A DNA stretch of 64,000 nt from UBA5018 sp947463165 (GTDB lineage Bacteria > Cyanobacteriota > Cyanobacteriia > PCC-6307 > Cyanobiaceae), in assembly GCA_943371245.1 (NCBI GenBank), contig CALRTY020000015.1, forward strand, positions 1 to 64,000. The letters run 5' to 3'. The notes beneath the pieces were generated by a model. The model ran no database searches. It saw nothing but the letters and a program-made list of their open reading frames with translations, and was not told where the DNA came from. Numbering within the stretch: position 1 is the stretch's first letter; each line of letters starts with the position of its first letter. Shown here piece after piece: positions 1 through 7,963 of the stretch. The position numbers were made by a program, and so were the translations under genes.

Positions 1-689
1 CTGCTGGCGCCTTCACCGACGACACCACGCCGAGCTTCACCGGCACGATCTCCGCTGCCCTGGCCAGCGGCGAAAGCCTGCGCATTTTCAACGGCACCAC
101 CCTGCTGGGCAGTGCCAGCGTGACTGGCACCACCTGGTCGTTCACCCCAGCGGCTCTGCCGAACGGTTTCTATGCCGTCACCGCCCGAGTGGCCGATGCC
201 GCCGGCAACCTGGGGGCTGCCAGTGCGGCGAGGCGTTTCAGCCTTGATGCCACCGCCAACCAGGTGATTGGTGATGCCAATGCCAACAGCCTCAACGCCA
301 CCAGCTCTAAGGACCTGCTCACGGGGCTCGCCGGCATCGACACCTTTTCCTTTGCAACCCTGACTGCCTCCACCCTGGCCAACTTTGATCGGATCACCGA
401 TTTCACCATCGGCACCGATCTCCTTGATGGGCCCAGCGCCATCACAGCCGCCAACATCAACAAGCTCGGAGCTGTTTCTGCCCTAGATGCAACCAGCATC
501 GGCAATCTGCTGAGCAGCACCAGCTTTCTCGCCAGCCAGGCGGCTATCTTCACCTATGCCGATCCTTCCGGTATCTCCCGCAGCTTCATCGCCCTCAATG
601 ATGGCATTGCCGGCTATGCCACCAGTAGTGATGCGATTGTGGAGATCACCGGCTACACCGGTTTACTGGCCAACTTGGCGCTGATCTGA
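1..689 (+). CDS. C-terminal part of a large Ig-like repeat surface protein (5' end outside window)
   Basis: The reading frame is open from base 3, so the gene begins before the window. The first ~80 residues form a bacterial Ig-like repeat (DDTTPSFTGT near the start, then PNGFYAVTARVADAAGN). The last ~145 residues resemble the 'bluetail' type C-terminal domain that ends many picocyanobacterial surface or secreted repeat proteins, with a FDRITDF core and an ALNDG segment. No transmembrane segment is visible, and the protein ends in a hydrophobic LANLALI. A role in adhesion or the cell surface is inferred from the family. The family assignment rests on pattern recognition, not a search. Confidence 0.75.
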   Translation, partial: AGAFTDDTTPSFTGTISAALASGESLRIFNGTTLLGSASVTGTTWSFTPAALPNGFYAVTARVADAAGNLGAASAARRFSLDATANQVIGDANANSLNATSSKDLLTGLAGIDTFSFATLTASTLANFDRITDFTIGTDLLDGPSAITAANINKLGAVSALDATSIGNLLSSTSFLASQAAIFTYADPSGISRSFIALNDGIAGYATSSDAIVEITGYTGLLANLALI

Positions 690-697
690 GCGGGATC

Positions 698-866
698 TCA
701 CCGCAGGAGCTGAATCACCACATCCAAAGGCAGTTGAGCCCAGGCCCGATCGCCAACGCGACAACCCCAGCTGCCGCGTTGGCGCCCAAAGCATCCCCAC
801 CACCTCCCCACCTGGTCCCTGCCGCAGGTAGGCCAGCAGGGCGAAAGCATCCAAAACCACCGTCAT
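698..866 (-). pseudogene. Internally deleted VapC-type PIN toxin
   Basis: The gene starts with ATG overlapping the AbrB-like antitoxin stop by 4 bp. The N-terminus reads MTVVLDAFALLAYLRQGPGGE, the usual PIN start with its first acidic residue. The frame then runs into unrelated residues. In a shifted frame the last ~20 codons read GDRAWAQLPLDVVIQLLR then stop, which is a typical VapC C-terminus. The central ~75 residues of a normal ~130-residue PIN domain are missing and the two ends are in different frames. The toxin is therefore probably inactive. Confidence 0.7.
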
Positions 867-1141
867 TCGGCCGCATCCCGCCTATTCTCTTCTCGCCGCT
901 CTGCGATCAATTCGTCCACGAGTTTTCGCTCGGCAGGAACCTCAGAGAAGCGTTGCTTTAAGCGTTTCTTTAGGCGTTGCTTGATCCGCTCCGGCTTCCC
1001 CAGCACCAGCCGGCCCAGCTCTTGGCGGGCCACCAAAGCATCGCCCTCCTCAAACCCCAGCTCTCGTCGCAGCGCCGCCGGAATCACTAGCCGCCCCTGC
1101 CGGCCCAGGCTCACCTCCACGGATTGGGAAAAGTTGTTCAT
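863..1141 (-). CDS. AbrB/MazE-type antitoxin
   Basis: 92-residue protein with an N-terminal SpoVT/AbrB swapped-hairpin domain (residues ~7-50). The visible pattern is SLGRQGRLVIPAALRREL followed by EGDALV and GRLVLGK. The Lys/Arg/Glu-rich C-terminal tail would bind the toxin. Antitoxins of this family autoregulate their operon and neutralise a VapC-type PIN ribonuclease. The downstream partner (overlapping 4 bp) is an internally deleted VapC, so this antitoxin is probably an orphan. It is divergent from the lyase gene at 1219. Confidence 0.8.
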   Translation of the reverse strand: MNNFSQSVEVSLGRQGRLVIPAALRRELGFEEGDALVARQELGRLVLGKPERIKQRLKKRLKQRFSEVPAERKLVDELIAERREENRRDAAE

Positions 1142-1218
1142 CTAAGCCTGGCGTGCCACATCCACAGCGAGCTCCGGCGGGCGATGGCTAAAGCTGATTA
1201 GCAGTCGCAGCAGAGACA

Positions 1219-2481
1219 TTGCCCCAGCCGATCTCCTTCCGCGGCCAGCTGCCCGCCCTGGCTAACAAGACCTACTTCAACTACGGCGGCCAGGGGCCCC
1301 TGCCGGAGGCCTCCCTGGAGGCGATCCTGGCCGCCTGGCGTCAAATTCAGCAGCTGGGCCCGTTCACCGGTGATGTGTGGCCCTATCTGGAGCGCATCAG
1401 CGCCGAATTGCGCCAGCGGCTGGGCCGCTGGTGTGGCGTGGCCCCCCAGCGGCTGGCCTTCACCGAGAACGTAACCAGCGGCTGCGTGCTGCCCCTCTGG
1501 GGTCTGCCCTGGCGGGCGGGCGATCAACTGCTGATCGGCGACTGCGAACATCCAGGCGTGGTGGCCGCCTGCCGGGAGCTGGCCCGCCGCGAGGGGCTGG
1601 AGTTGAGCGAACTGGCGGTGGGGGATCTGCGCGGCTGCGAAACCACCGCCGCCACGGCCGTGCTGGAGCGGTTGGAGGCGGCGTTGACGCCCCGCACAAA
1701 ACTTGTGGTGCTCTCCCATCTGCTCTGGAACACGGGCCAGGTGATGCCGATCGCGGCGGTGGCCGAAGCGCTGCACCAACATCCCAGCCAGGCTTGGCTG
1801 CTGGTGGATGGGGCCCAGAGCCTGGGCAGCCTGCCGCTGGCGGAAGCGGGCAGCGCCAATGCCGCCGCCGCCGCCGACATCTACGCCTGCACGGGCCACA
1901 AGTGGTGCTGCGGTCCGGAGGGGTTGGGGGTGGTGGTGGTGTCGGAGCGGCTGCTGGCAGAATCACAACCCACCTTGATTGGTTGGCGCAGCCTCAGCCA
2001 GGAGAGCAGCGGCAACAGCGGCTTCCACGGCGATGCGCGCCGTTTTGAGGTGGCCACCTCTTGCCTGCCCCTGGCCGCCGGCTTGAACCGCTCGCTGCAA
2101 CTACTGGAGGCGGAGGGTTCGGCCCAGGCGCGGCTGGAGCGGATCCGCCAGCTCAGTGGCCAGCTATGGCAGGGGTTGCAACTAATTCCAGGCGCCAAGA
2201 CGCTGCTGGAGGTGAGGCCACCGGCGGGACTGGTGAGTTTCACCCTGGAGGCCCCCCAGCAACGGCGGAGAAGCAATTCCAATTTGGGCGGCCAGGAGCT
2301 CGAAGAGGTGCCGACGCCCGAGATGCTGCTGGGGCCTGAGGCGATAGTGACGGCCTTGGGCCGCCAGGGGATTTGGCTGCGCAGCCTGGCGGATCCCCAT
2401 TGCCTGCGGGCCTGCACCCACATCTGCACCGAGGAAGCGGAAATCGAGCGACTGCTGGAAGCCCTGGCCCAGATCGGCTGA
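1219..2481 (+). CDS. Class V aminotransferase fold enzyme, likely L-cysteine/cystine lyase (C-DES type)
   Basis: 420-residue PLP-dependent enzyme. It has the N-terminal YFNYGGQGPLP signature of cyanobacterial L-cysteine/cystine lyases, which release sulfide or persulfide from cyst(e)ine for Fe-S cluster assembly. The PLP lysine is in CTGHKWCCGPEG (about residue 228), preceded by LLVDGAQSLG with the cofactor-binding Asp. The start used is TTG, because an in-frame stop lies at 1195 and no ATG is available. Isopenicillin-N-epimerase-like or SufS-like activity is the alternative. The fold is certain; the substrate is inferred. Its last ~37 bp are duplicated at 3364-3400. Confidence 0.75.
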   Translation: MPQPISFRGQLPALANKTYFNYGGQGPLPEASLEAILAAWRQIQQLGPFTGDVWPYLERISAELRQRLGRWCGVAPQRLAFTENVTSGCVLPLWGLPWRAGDQLLIGDCEHPGVVAACRELARREGLELSELAVGDLRGCETTAATAVLERLEAALTPRTKLVVLSHLLWNTGQVMPIAAVAEALHQHPSQAWLLVDGAQSLGSLPLAEAGSANAAAAADIYACTGHKWCCGPEGLGVVVVSERLLAESQPTLIGWRSLSQESSGNSGFHGDARRFEVATSCLPLAAGLNRSLQLLEAEGSAQARLERIRQLSGQLWQGLQLIPGAKTLLEVRPPAGLVSFTLEAPQQRRRSNSNLGGQELEEVPTPEMLLGPEAIVTALGRQGIWLRSLADPHCLRACTHICTEEAEIERLLEALAQIG

Positions 2482-2488
2482 AACGGCT
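2452..2488 (+). repeat. Direct repeat, copy 1 (3' end of the lyase gene)
   Basis: 37 bp covering the last codons of the lyase gene and 8 bp beyond its stop. It recurs at 3364-3400 with two mismatches. The two copies bracket the RHH/VapC pair. Immediately after copy 1, at 2492-2520, a ~28-bp stretch closely matches the aqpZ 3' end at 3565-3592. Confidence 0.85.
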
Positions 2489-2653
2489 AAAGGGGCCAGC
2501 CAGAACAACCACAAGCTGCCTATGTGGCCAGGCCCAAGGGCTGCACCGGTTCCAAGGGCTAAACCAGGCTGCCCAGCCACTCCTGGCTTCGCATGCAACC
2601 AGAATGGATCCATAATGGTTGCGCGACCGCTGGGTCATTGATCACTGGCTGCC

Positions 2654-2899
2654 ATGGCCAAAACACTCACCCTCAAAAACTTGCCAGACGCGCTCCATGC
2701 CCGGCTGGCCGCAGCAGCCAAGCGCCACCGGCGCAGCCTCAACAACGAGGCCATCGTCTGTCTGGAGGCCGGTCTTGGCTCGGCCTCGCCGTCTGTTGAG
2801 CAGCAGCTGGCGGAGATCAGGGCCCTGCGCGAGAGCCTCGGCCCCCACAGCTTCGACCCCGCCGAGATCGACGCCGCCAAGCGTGAGGGTCGGCCTTGA
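2654..2899 (+). CDS. Arc/FitA-type ribbon-helix-helix antitoxin
   Basis: 81 residues. The N-terminus MAKTLTLKNLPDALHARL followed by AAAAKRHRRSLNNEAI is a FitA-type ribbon-helix-helix DNA-binding domain (residues 1-45). The acidic C-terminal half, with HSFDPAEID near the end, is the expected toxin-wrapping segment. The downstream VapC begins inside this gene's stop region (4-bp overlap), which indicates translational coupling. Its role is autorepression and neutralisation of the PIN toxin. Confidence 0.85.
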   Translation: MAKTLTLKNLPDALHARLAAAAKRHRRSLNNEAIVCLEAGLGSASPSVEQQLAEIRALRESLGPHSFDPAEIDAAKREGRP

Positions 2900-3297
2900 T
2901 CGTCGTCGACACCAACGTGCTGGCCTATCTGCTGCTCCCAGGACCCAAGACATCGCTGGCCGAGGCTCTGTTGCTGGACCACCCCCAGTGGGCGGCCCCG
3001 CCGCTCTGGCGCAGCGAGTGGCGCAACGTGCTCGCCACCTACCTCCGCCGGGATTTGCTGAATCTGCCTGCTGCGCTCGCTCTGATGGAGAAAGCCGAGG
3101 CAATCCTCTCGGCCCATGAGGAACCCGTGTCGTCGGAGCAGGTGCTGGCACTGGCCAGCAGCAGCCGCTGCAGCGCCTACGACTGTGAGTTCGTGGCCGC
3201 TGCGCAGCAGTTGGGTGTTCCCCTGGTCACAGAAGACCAGAAGATCCTTTCCGCCTTCCCAGATCAGGCGAGGCCCCTGCATCAACCCACCTCTTAA
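2896..3297 (+). CDS. vapC: VapC-family PIN-domain ribonuclease toxin
   Basis: 133 residues, normal PIN length. Acidic active-site candidates are the Asp in IVVDTNVLAYL, the Glu in RSEWRNVLATY, and Asp residues in SAYDCEFVAAA and VTEDQKIL. It starts with TTG overlapping the antitoxin stop (TTGA). VapC toxins cleave tRNA or rRNA when not bound by antitoxin. The pair is intact, unlike the AbrB/VapC pair at 698-1141. It lies inside a duplicated junction, so it was probably acquired. Confidence 0.87.
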   Translation: MIVVDTNVLAYLLLPGPKTSLAEALLLDHPQWAAPPLWRSEWRNVLATYLRRDLLNLPAALALMEKAEAILSAHEEPVSSEQVLALASSSRCSAYDCEFVAAAQQLGVPLVTEDQKILSAFPDQARPLHQPTS

Positions 3298-3363
3298 GGC
3301 TCTGCCCCCTGGCGCCCAAGGCGCTGTTGGGAGCCAGAGGCGTTGCTGCTGGCTCCCGAGGTG

Positions 3364-3400
3364 CTCCTGGAGGCCCTGGCCCAGATCGGCTGAAACGGCT
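3364..3400 (+). repeat. Direct repeat, copy 2
   Basis: Near-identical copy (two mismatches in 37 bp) of the lyase gene tail at 2452-2488. It lies just after the VapC gene and ~100 bp before the convergent aqpZ stop. The lyase stop codon is included but no lyase gene precedes it here. Confidence 0.85.
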
Positions 3401-3500
3401 ACGGGGGAGCCCACCCATCTGGGCCGGCTCCCCCCTGGAGCTGGCCGCTGCTGAGCCAGGGCTTAGGCGCTCAGTCGACGACCTGTCAATTGGCGGCCTA

Positions 3501-4259
3501 TCAGTCGGCGGCCTGTTCCCAGACGTTGCGGTACACCCAGCCGGCCAGCAGGGCGCCGGCGATCGGGGCCAGCCAGAACAGCCACAGCTGTCCCACGGCT
3601 TCGCCACCCGCCCAGATGGCTACGCCGGTGCTGCGGGCGGGGTTTACCGAGGTGTTGGTGACCGGGATGCTGATCATGTGGATCAGGGTGAGGGTGAGAC
3701 CGATGGCCAGGCCGGCGAAACCGGCGGAGGCCAACTTATCGGTGGCGCCAATGATCACCAGCAGGAAGAAGAAGGTGAGCACAAATTCCACGATCAGGGC
3801 CGCCCAGAAGCCGTAGCCACCGGGGGAATGGGCGCCAAAACCGTTGGTGGCCAGCGGATTGCTGCCGCTCATCACCAGGCTCAGGGCGGGGCCACCGGCT
3901 AGCACCAGCTTGATGAAACCGCCGGCGAGCACGGCGCCGATCACCTGGGCGGAGATGTAGGGGAGCAGTTCAGAGCCCTTGAAGCGGCCACTGGCCCAGA
4001 GACCAAAGCTCACTGCTGGGTTGAGATGGCAGCCGGAGATGTGACCAATGGCATAGGCCATGGTCACCACGGTGAGGCCAAAGGCGAAGGAAACGCCGAG
4101 GAAACCCAAGCCGAAGGGGTTGCCAGGGGCCACGTCGGCACCGAGCAAATAGGGGAAATTGGCGGCGATGGCGGCGCTACCGCAACCGCCAAGCACTAGC
4201 CAGAAGGTGCCAAAAAGTTCGGCTAAGAACTTTTTAGAGATTGGAACAGCCTGGGCCAT
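3501..4259 (-). CDS. aqpZ: Aquaporin Z-type water channel
   Basis: 252 residues, six predicted membrane helices and the two half-helices with NPA motifs: HLNPAVSFG (residues ~81-89) and VNPARSTG (~205-212). His in IHMISIP and Arg after the second NPA match the aromatic/arginine selectivity filter of water-selective channels, so osmotic water exchange across the plasma membrane is likely. It is convergent with the toxin-antitoxin pair and divergent from no close gene. Start ATG at 4259. Confidence 0.92.
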   Translation of the reverse strand: MAQAVPISKKFLAELFGTFWLVLGGCGSAAIAANFPYLLGADVAPGNPFGLGFLGVSFAFGLTVVTMAYAIGHISGCHLNPAVSFGLWASGRFKGSELLPYISAQVIGAVLAGGFIKLVLAGGPALSLVMSGSNPLATNGFGAHSPGGYGFWAALIVEFVLTFFFLLVIIGATDKLASAGFAGLAIGLTLTLIHMISIPVTNTSVNPARSTGVAIWAGGEAVGQLWLFWLAPIAGALLAGWVYRNVWEQAAD

Positions 4260-4328
4260 CGGTAAGAAAAGCTAGCAATAGTGGGCGGCTGCAGAGTATC
4301 GAAAAACCCTGGCCGCGCCAGCTGATCT

Positions 4329-5855
4329 TCACGAACTGCCAAGTTTGGCCCGCAGGGCCGTTTCGGCATGCTCACGATCATCGAAATGAATTTTTGTTGT
4401 GCCCAATATTTGATAATCTTCGTGGCCCTTTCCGGCGATGATCACCAGATCGTTAGCCGCCGCCCCGGCGATGGCCGCAGCAATGGCTATGGCTCGATCG
4501 GCCTCCACCTGCAGCGGGCTGCCGGCGGGGATGCCGGCCACCACGTCTTGGAGGATTTGGGCGGGGTCTTCTGTGCGGGGGTTATCGGAGGTGACCCACA
4601 CCTGATCGGCCAGCCGGGCGGCGATCTCCCCCATCAGGGGCCGCTTGCCGCGGTCGCGGTCGCCGCCGCAGCCAAACACGCAGATCAACCGACCATCACA
4701 AAAGGGCCTGGCGGCCCCCAGGGCGTTTTCCAGGCCATCGGGGGTGTGGGCGTAGTCGACGATCACGCCGGGTAACTGGGAGGCGGCAGCGGCATCCAGC
4801 CCGGCGATGGCCACCCGCTGCATGCGGCCCGGCACCCCCTGAAAACTGGCCAGCCCCTGGAGCAATAGCGGCAGGGGCAGCTCCAGCAGCGCCAGCACCC
4901 CCACCGCCTGGAGCAGGTTCATCGCATTGAAGCGACCCACCAGGGGGGAGCGGAAGGCACCGCTGCCAACGGGGCTGATCAGGGTGCCGTCGATGCCGCT
5001 GGGCCCAAAGCGCAGATCGGTGAGCCGCAGTTCGGCCGGGCCGTTGTTGAGGGAACAGCGCCAGAGGCGGCAGCTGGGGCTCTGGCGCTCAATCCGCTGG
5101 GCCAGCTGGGCTCCCCAGGGATCATCCACATTGACCACAGCGCCCCCCAGGGCTTGATCGGGGGCAAACAGCAGGGCCTTGGCTTCGAAATAGGCCTCCA
5201 TGGAGGCGTGGTAGTCGAGGTGATCCTGGCTGAGGTTTGTGAATACGGCCGCCGCGAAGCTGCAGCCGGCCACCCGTTGTTGATCGAGGGCATGGGAGCT
5301 CACCTCCATGGCAGCCACCTGGGTGCCGGCGGCCAGGGCCGCCGCCAGCTGGGCCTGCAGCTGATCGGCAAAGGCAGTTGTGTGTTCGGCGGTGTGGCTA
5401 TGGCCGGGCCAACGATTTACCAGGGTGCCGAAGAGGGCCGCCGGCCGGCCGGCCTCGGCGGCCAGGTGTTCGATCAAGCTGGTGGTGGTGGTTTTGCCGT
5501 TGGTGCCGGTAACACCGATCAAGCGCATCGCCTGGCTGGGTTGCTGCCAGAAGGCCGCCGCCAGGCGCCCGGCCCAGGCGGCCAGCGGATCGGCCACCAC
5601 CAGCACCGGATCTTCTGCGGCGGGGGGCCGCTGGGCGGCGGCGGCGGCGCCGATCACCGCCGCCACCGCCCCAGCGGCCAGGGCCTCTGGCCAGAGGCAG
5701 CCCCCATCCACCCGGCTGCCGGGCAAACCGATAAACAGGCTGCCGGCCTGCACGAGGCGCGAATCACAGCAAACCTGCGATACCGGCTGGTTTTGAAGGT
5801 GCCCAGGGGGCTCCAGTCCCCCATGGCGCAGGAGGGCATGGAGCTGCTGGGTCAT
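4329..5855 (-). CDS. murE: UDP-MurNAc-L-Ala-D-Glu:meso-diaminopimelate ligase
   Basis: 508 residues, usual MurE length from the ATG at 5855; the frame is open further upstream but that part is not conserved-looking. ATP-binding loop GVTGTNGKTTTTSL, substrate segment MEVSSHALDQQR, and the DNPRTEDP motif near the C-terminus. The DNPR form is the meso-diaminopimelate-selecting signature, as expected for cyanobacterial peptidoglycan. Cytoplasmic enzyme adding the third stem residue. The glutaredoxin-like gene lies 58 bp upstream on the same strand. Confidence 0.94.
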   Translation of the reverse strand: MTQQLHALLRHGGLEPPGHLQNQPVSQVCCDSRLVQAGSLFIGLPGSRVDGGCLWPEALAAGAVAAVIGAAAAAQRPPAAEDPVLVVADPLAAWAGRLAAAFWQQPSQAMRLIGVTGTNGKTTTTSLIEHLAAEAGRPAALFGTLVNRWPGHSHTAEHTTAFADQLQAQLAAALAAGTQVAAMEVSSHALDQQRVAGCSFAAAVFTNLSQDHLDYHASMEAYFEAKALLFAPDQALGGAVVNVDDPWGAQLAQRIERQSPSCRLWRCSLNNGPAELRLTDLRFGPSGIDGTLISPVGSGAFRSPLVGRFNAMNLLQAVGVLALLELPLPLLLQGLASFQGVPGRMQRVAIAGLDAAAASQLPGVIVDYAHTPDGLENALGAARPFCDGRLICVFGCGGDRDRGKRPLMGEIAARLADQVWVTSDNPRTEDPAQILQDVVAGIPAGSPLQVEADRAIAIAAAIAGAAANDLVIIAGKGHEDYQILGTTKIHFDDREHAETALRAKLGSS

Positions 5856-5913
5856 GGGCCCACCACCGGGAATTGGAGCCTTTCTAAGCGGCTCGATCGC
5901 CGCCGGGGGGAAA

Positions 5914-6237
5914 TCAGCCCCGCCAGCCCTGTCTTTGCAACCAGAGCCGCAGGCCCTCCCCCGCCAACCGGGGCGGCAGGCGCGGCAGCTCGCGCCAGCC
6001 CCCTCCTGGCTGCTGGATGGCCAACACGGGCACCTCCAGGTCGTAGCGGGCCAGCAGAGCCGGGTTGGCATCCACGTTGTGCACCAACAGCTGGGGGGGC
6101 GGCAGCAGGGCGCGCAGTTTTTCCTCCAGCCCCTGGCAGAGACAGCAGCCCTGGCGGCTGAACAGCAGCAACTGCATGCCTTCCTGCTCCATCAGCTCTT
6201 GAGCGATGTGATCCGGCGCTGGGGAGTTCTGCATCAA
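5914..6237 (-). CDS. Glutaredoxin/thioredoxin-fold family protein
   Basis: About 107 residues. A beta strand (MQLLLFSRQG) leads into a CCLC segment giving a CxxC at residues ~31-34. A cis-Pro candidate follows in YDLEVPVLAI, as in the DUF836/glutaredoxin-like family. Probably a small cytoplasmic thiol-redox protein of unknown partner. It overlaps the upstream yidD gene by 4 bp (ATGA), so the two are co-translated. An internal ATG at residue 16 or 21 could be the real start. Confidence 0.78.
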   Translation of the reverse strand: MMQNSPAPDHIAQELMEQEGMQLLLFSRQGCCLCQGLEEKLRALLPPPQLLVHNVDANPALLARYDLEVPVLAIQQPGGGWRELPRLPPRLAGEGLRLWLQRQGWRG

Positions 6238-6548
6238 TCAGGCACCGGATCGCAGCCGCAGGGGGTGAAGGGATGGCAGCGCAGCAGCCGCCGCAGGGTG
6301 AGCCAACCGCCGCGCCACACCCCATGGCGTTCGATCGCCTCCAGGCCATAGGCGCTGCAGCTGGGGATGAAGCGGCAGCGGGGCCCCAGCAGGGGGGAGA
6401 TCCACTGGCGGTAGAGGCCGATCAGGCCCAGCAGCAGCAGGGCCAGGGGCCCGGGGGAGGCTCCAGGGGGAGTGGCGGCCAGCGGGCCAAGAGGGGTCCG
6501 GGGGCCAACCGATAGAATCGATCGTTGGCGCGGCAAGGCGCGAGGCAA
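6234..6548 (-). CDS. yidD: Membrane protein insertion efficiency factor YidD
   Basis: Core from residue ~38 onward is a complete YidD: LIGLYRQWISPLLG, CRFIPSCSAYGLEAIERHG with its Cys residues, then LRRLLRCHPF and a C-terminal GCDPVP. YidD is a small amphipathic membrane-associated protein that aids YidC-dependent insertion. The start shown is a TTG that gives an unusual Pro/Leu-rich N-terminus; the true start may be internal. Divergent from rpsD. Confidence 0.88.
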   Translation of the reverse strand: MPRALPRQRSILSVGPRTPLGPLAATPPGASPGPLALLLLGLIGLYRQWISPLLGPRCRFIPSCSAYGLEAIERHGVWRGGWLTLRRLLRCHPFTPCGCDPVPD

Positions 6549-6646
6549 GCGGGTCTACCCAGCATGCTCGACGCCCGATCGCCAGCGGGCCGTCAGGTTC
6601 GCTTGTTCAACGGCCCCTGGGCCACCTATCCCCACGATTTGGTTCT

Positions 6647-7255
6647 ATGTCTCGCTACCGCGGCCCTCGACTGAGGATTACGCGGCGCTTGGGAGACCTT
6701 CCCGGTCTCACCCGTAAGTCCGCCAAGCGGTCTTATCCACCCGGTCAGCACGGCCAAGCCCGTCGCAAGCGCTCCGAATACGCAATCCGCCTGGAAGAGA
6801 AGCAAAAGCTTCGCTTCAATTACGGCATTTCTGAACGTCAGCTGGTGCGCTACGTGAAGAAAGCCCGCGCCCAGGAGGGTTCCACCGGAACCAACCTGCT
6901 CAAGCTTTTGGAAAACAGGCTCGACAACGTGTGCTTCCGTTTGGGCTTTGGCCCCACGGTGCCCGGTGCGCGCCAATTCGTGAACCACGGTCACATCACC
7001 GTGAATGGCCGCGTGGTAGACATCCCCAGCTACCAATGCAGAGCCGGCGATGTAATCGCGGTGCGCGAACGCAAGGCCAGCAGACTGCTGGCGGAAGCCA
7101 ACCTGGCCTTCCCGGGCCTCTCCAACATCCCCCCCCACCTGGAACTCGACAAGCCGAAGTTCACCGCCAAGGTGATCAGCAAGTGCGAGCGGGAATGGGT
7201 GGCCCTAGAGATCAACGAACTGCTGGTGGTGGAATTCTACAGCCGCAAAGTTTGA
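6647..7255 (+). CDS. rpsD: 30S ribosomal protein S4
   Basis: 202 residues, full length: MSRYRGPRLRITRRLGDLPGL at the start, the S4 RNA-binding region around RLDNVCFRLGF and VNHGHITVNG, and the terminal EINELLVVEFYSRKV. S4 nucleates 30S assembly. The single gene stands outside the ribosomal cluster at the window's end, as usual in cyanobacteria. Followed by an intrinsic terminator at 7320-7341. Its last ~170 bp plus the terminator region are repeated in degraded form at 11760-12080. Confidence 0.97.
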   Translation: MSRYRGPRLRITRRLGDLPGLTRKSAKRSYPPGQHGQARRKRSEYAIRLEEKQKLRFNYGISERQLVRYVKKARAQEGSTGTNLLKLLENRLDNVCFRLGFGPTVPGARQFVNHGHITVNGRVVDIPSYQCRAGDVIAVRERKASRLLAEANLAFPGLSNIPPHLELDKPKFTAKVISKCEREWVALEINELLVVEFYSRKV

Positions 7256-7382
7256 GGTTTTAGGGATACGAATTTATCCGGATTGTGGCTGGTTTGGCTG
7301 GCTTCTCTGGATTCGACAACCCCGCTACCGCGGGGTTTTTTGTGTCTTGATTTATGGGAGCCTCGAAAATTGCCCATTCCGC
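7084..7382 (+). repeat. Long direct repeat, left copy (rpsD 3' end plus terminator)
   Basis: From within the rpsD 3' end to just past the terminator, this matches 11760-12080. Differences are scattered substitutions, one single-base deletion in the coding part and a ~20-bp insertion after the gene. Similarity stops sharply after CCATTCCGC in both copies. The left copy carries the functional rpsD end. Confidence 0.9.
7320..7341 (+). terminator. Intrinsic terminator of rpsD
   Basis: Perfect 6-bp GC stem CCCCGC/GCGGGG with a TACC loop followed by six T. A degenerate copy is in the right-hand repeat near 12020-12040. Confidence 0.9.
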
Positions 7383-7500
7383 TCGCCAGAGCGAGGGGCA
7401 GGCCAGTTTTTGCAACACTTCTCGCGGCACGGCATCGATAGATCTTGTTATTTTCGAGATGCCCTTAATCAACTGTTTTTTGTTATTTGGAGGTGTCCAT

Positions 7501-7554
7501 ATGACATCTGAGTTGAATGACACAAGCAATCCGACCTTAAACAGAGATTTATGA
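7501..7554 (+). CDS. Possible 17-residue peptide with a strong ribosome-binding site
   Basis: ATG preceded by GGAGGT (7489-7494) at ideal spacing; 17 codons then TGA. No homology recognised. Such a perfect Shine-Dalgarno in front of a very short ORF could be a leader peptide or chance. The local frame is also open upstream. Confidence 0.2.
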   Translation: MTSELNDTSNPTLNRDL

Positions 7555-7568
7555 CCTGAATATCCCGT

Positions 7569-7754
7569 TCACGGTGGTGGCAATCCAAGATCCTTGCAGA
7601 TTTTTCTTGCAAGTAATTCTTTAATCTCTGAATGACGCGGGATCGAGCTGCGGCGATTCTGTGATTGATTCCACCACCATGAATGATTCCCGCCTTCTCT
7701 CAACAGCTCGCAACCGTGATTGCTGAGATACCGAAGCAGATCCTTGCGTTTCAC
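7569..7754 (-). CDS. hicA: HicA-type mRNA interferase toxin
   Basis: 61 residues with the HicA dsRBD-like fold pattern: MKRKDLLRYLSNHGCELLREGGNHSWW contains the catalytic His in GGNHS, then a beta strand SSIPRH and helix EIKELLARKICKDLGL. HicA cleaves mRNA when free of HicB. The start overlaps the hicB stop by 4 bp. Gene order here is antitoxin first. The protein is close to the usual length (~60-80). Confidence 0.87.
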   Translation of the reverse strand: MKRKDLLRYLSNHGCELLREGGNHSWWWNQSQNRRSSIPRHSEIKELLARKICKDLGLPPP

Positions 7755-7963
7755 AGACTTAGAGCAAGCTCCTCAGAGCCTGGTCCAGCAGCCTCCAATG
7801 CATCTAGCCGATTGAATTCCAGGGCTTCACGGAGAACTTGCCTCAGAGATTCCAGAAGTTCTTCCCGGCTGTGCTCTTGAGCGTTTACGCCAGCAACCTC
7901 TTCAATCCAGCCGATCCACCATGGACCGTCTTGGCGGATCACCGCTGTGAAAGTGGAAGCCAT
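7751..7963 (-). CDS. hicB: HicB-type antitoxin
   Basis: 70 residues. Partial RNase-H-like HicB fold: FTAVIRQDGPWWIGWIEEV, then GVNAQEHSREELLESLRQVLREALEF. It is the short form without a C-terminal DNA-binding domain, so autoregulation may rely on another factor. Same strand and direction as the ATPase gene 213 bp upstream. The 7964-8176 gap shows no further gene. Confidence 0.85.
   Translation of the reverse strand: MASTFTAVIRQDGPWWIGWIEEVAGVNAQEHSREELLESLRQVLREALEFNRLDALEAAGPGSEELALSL

Larger units (their letters stand above)
7256..7568. other. Region downstream of rpsD
   Basis: Holds the rpsD terminator, the end of the long repeat (7382) and a tiny ORF with a strong ribosome-binding site at 7501. 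Nothing else recognised. After 7382 the sequence becomes noticeably less GC-rich than the core genes, marking entry into the accessory island. Confidence 0.6.
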
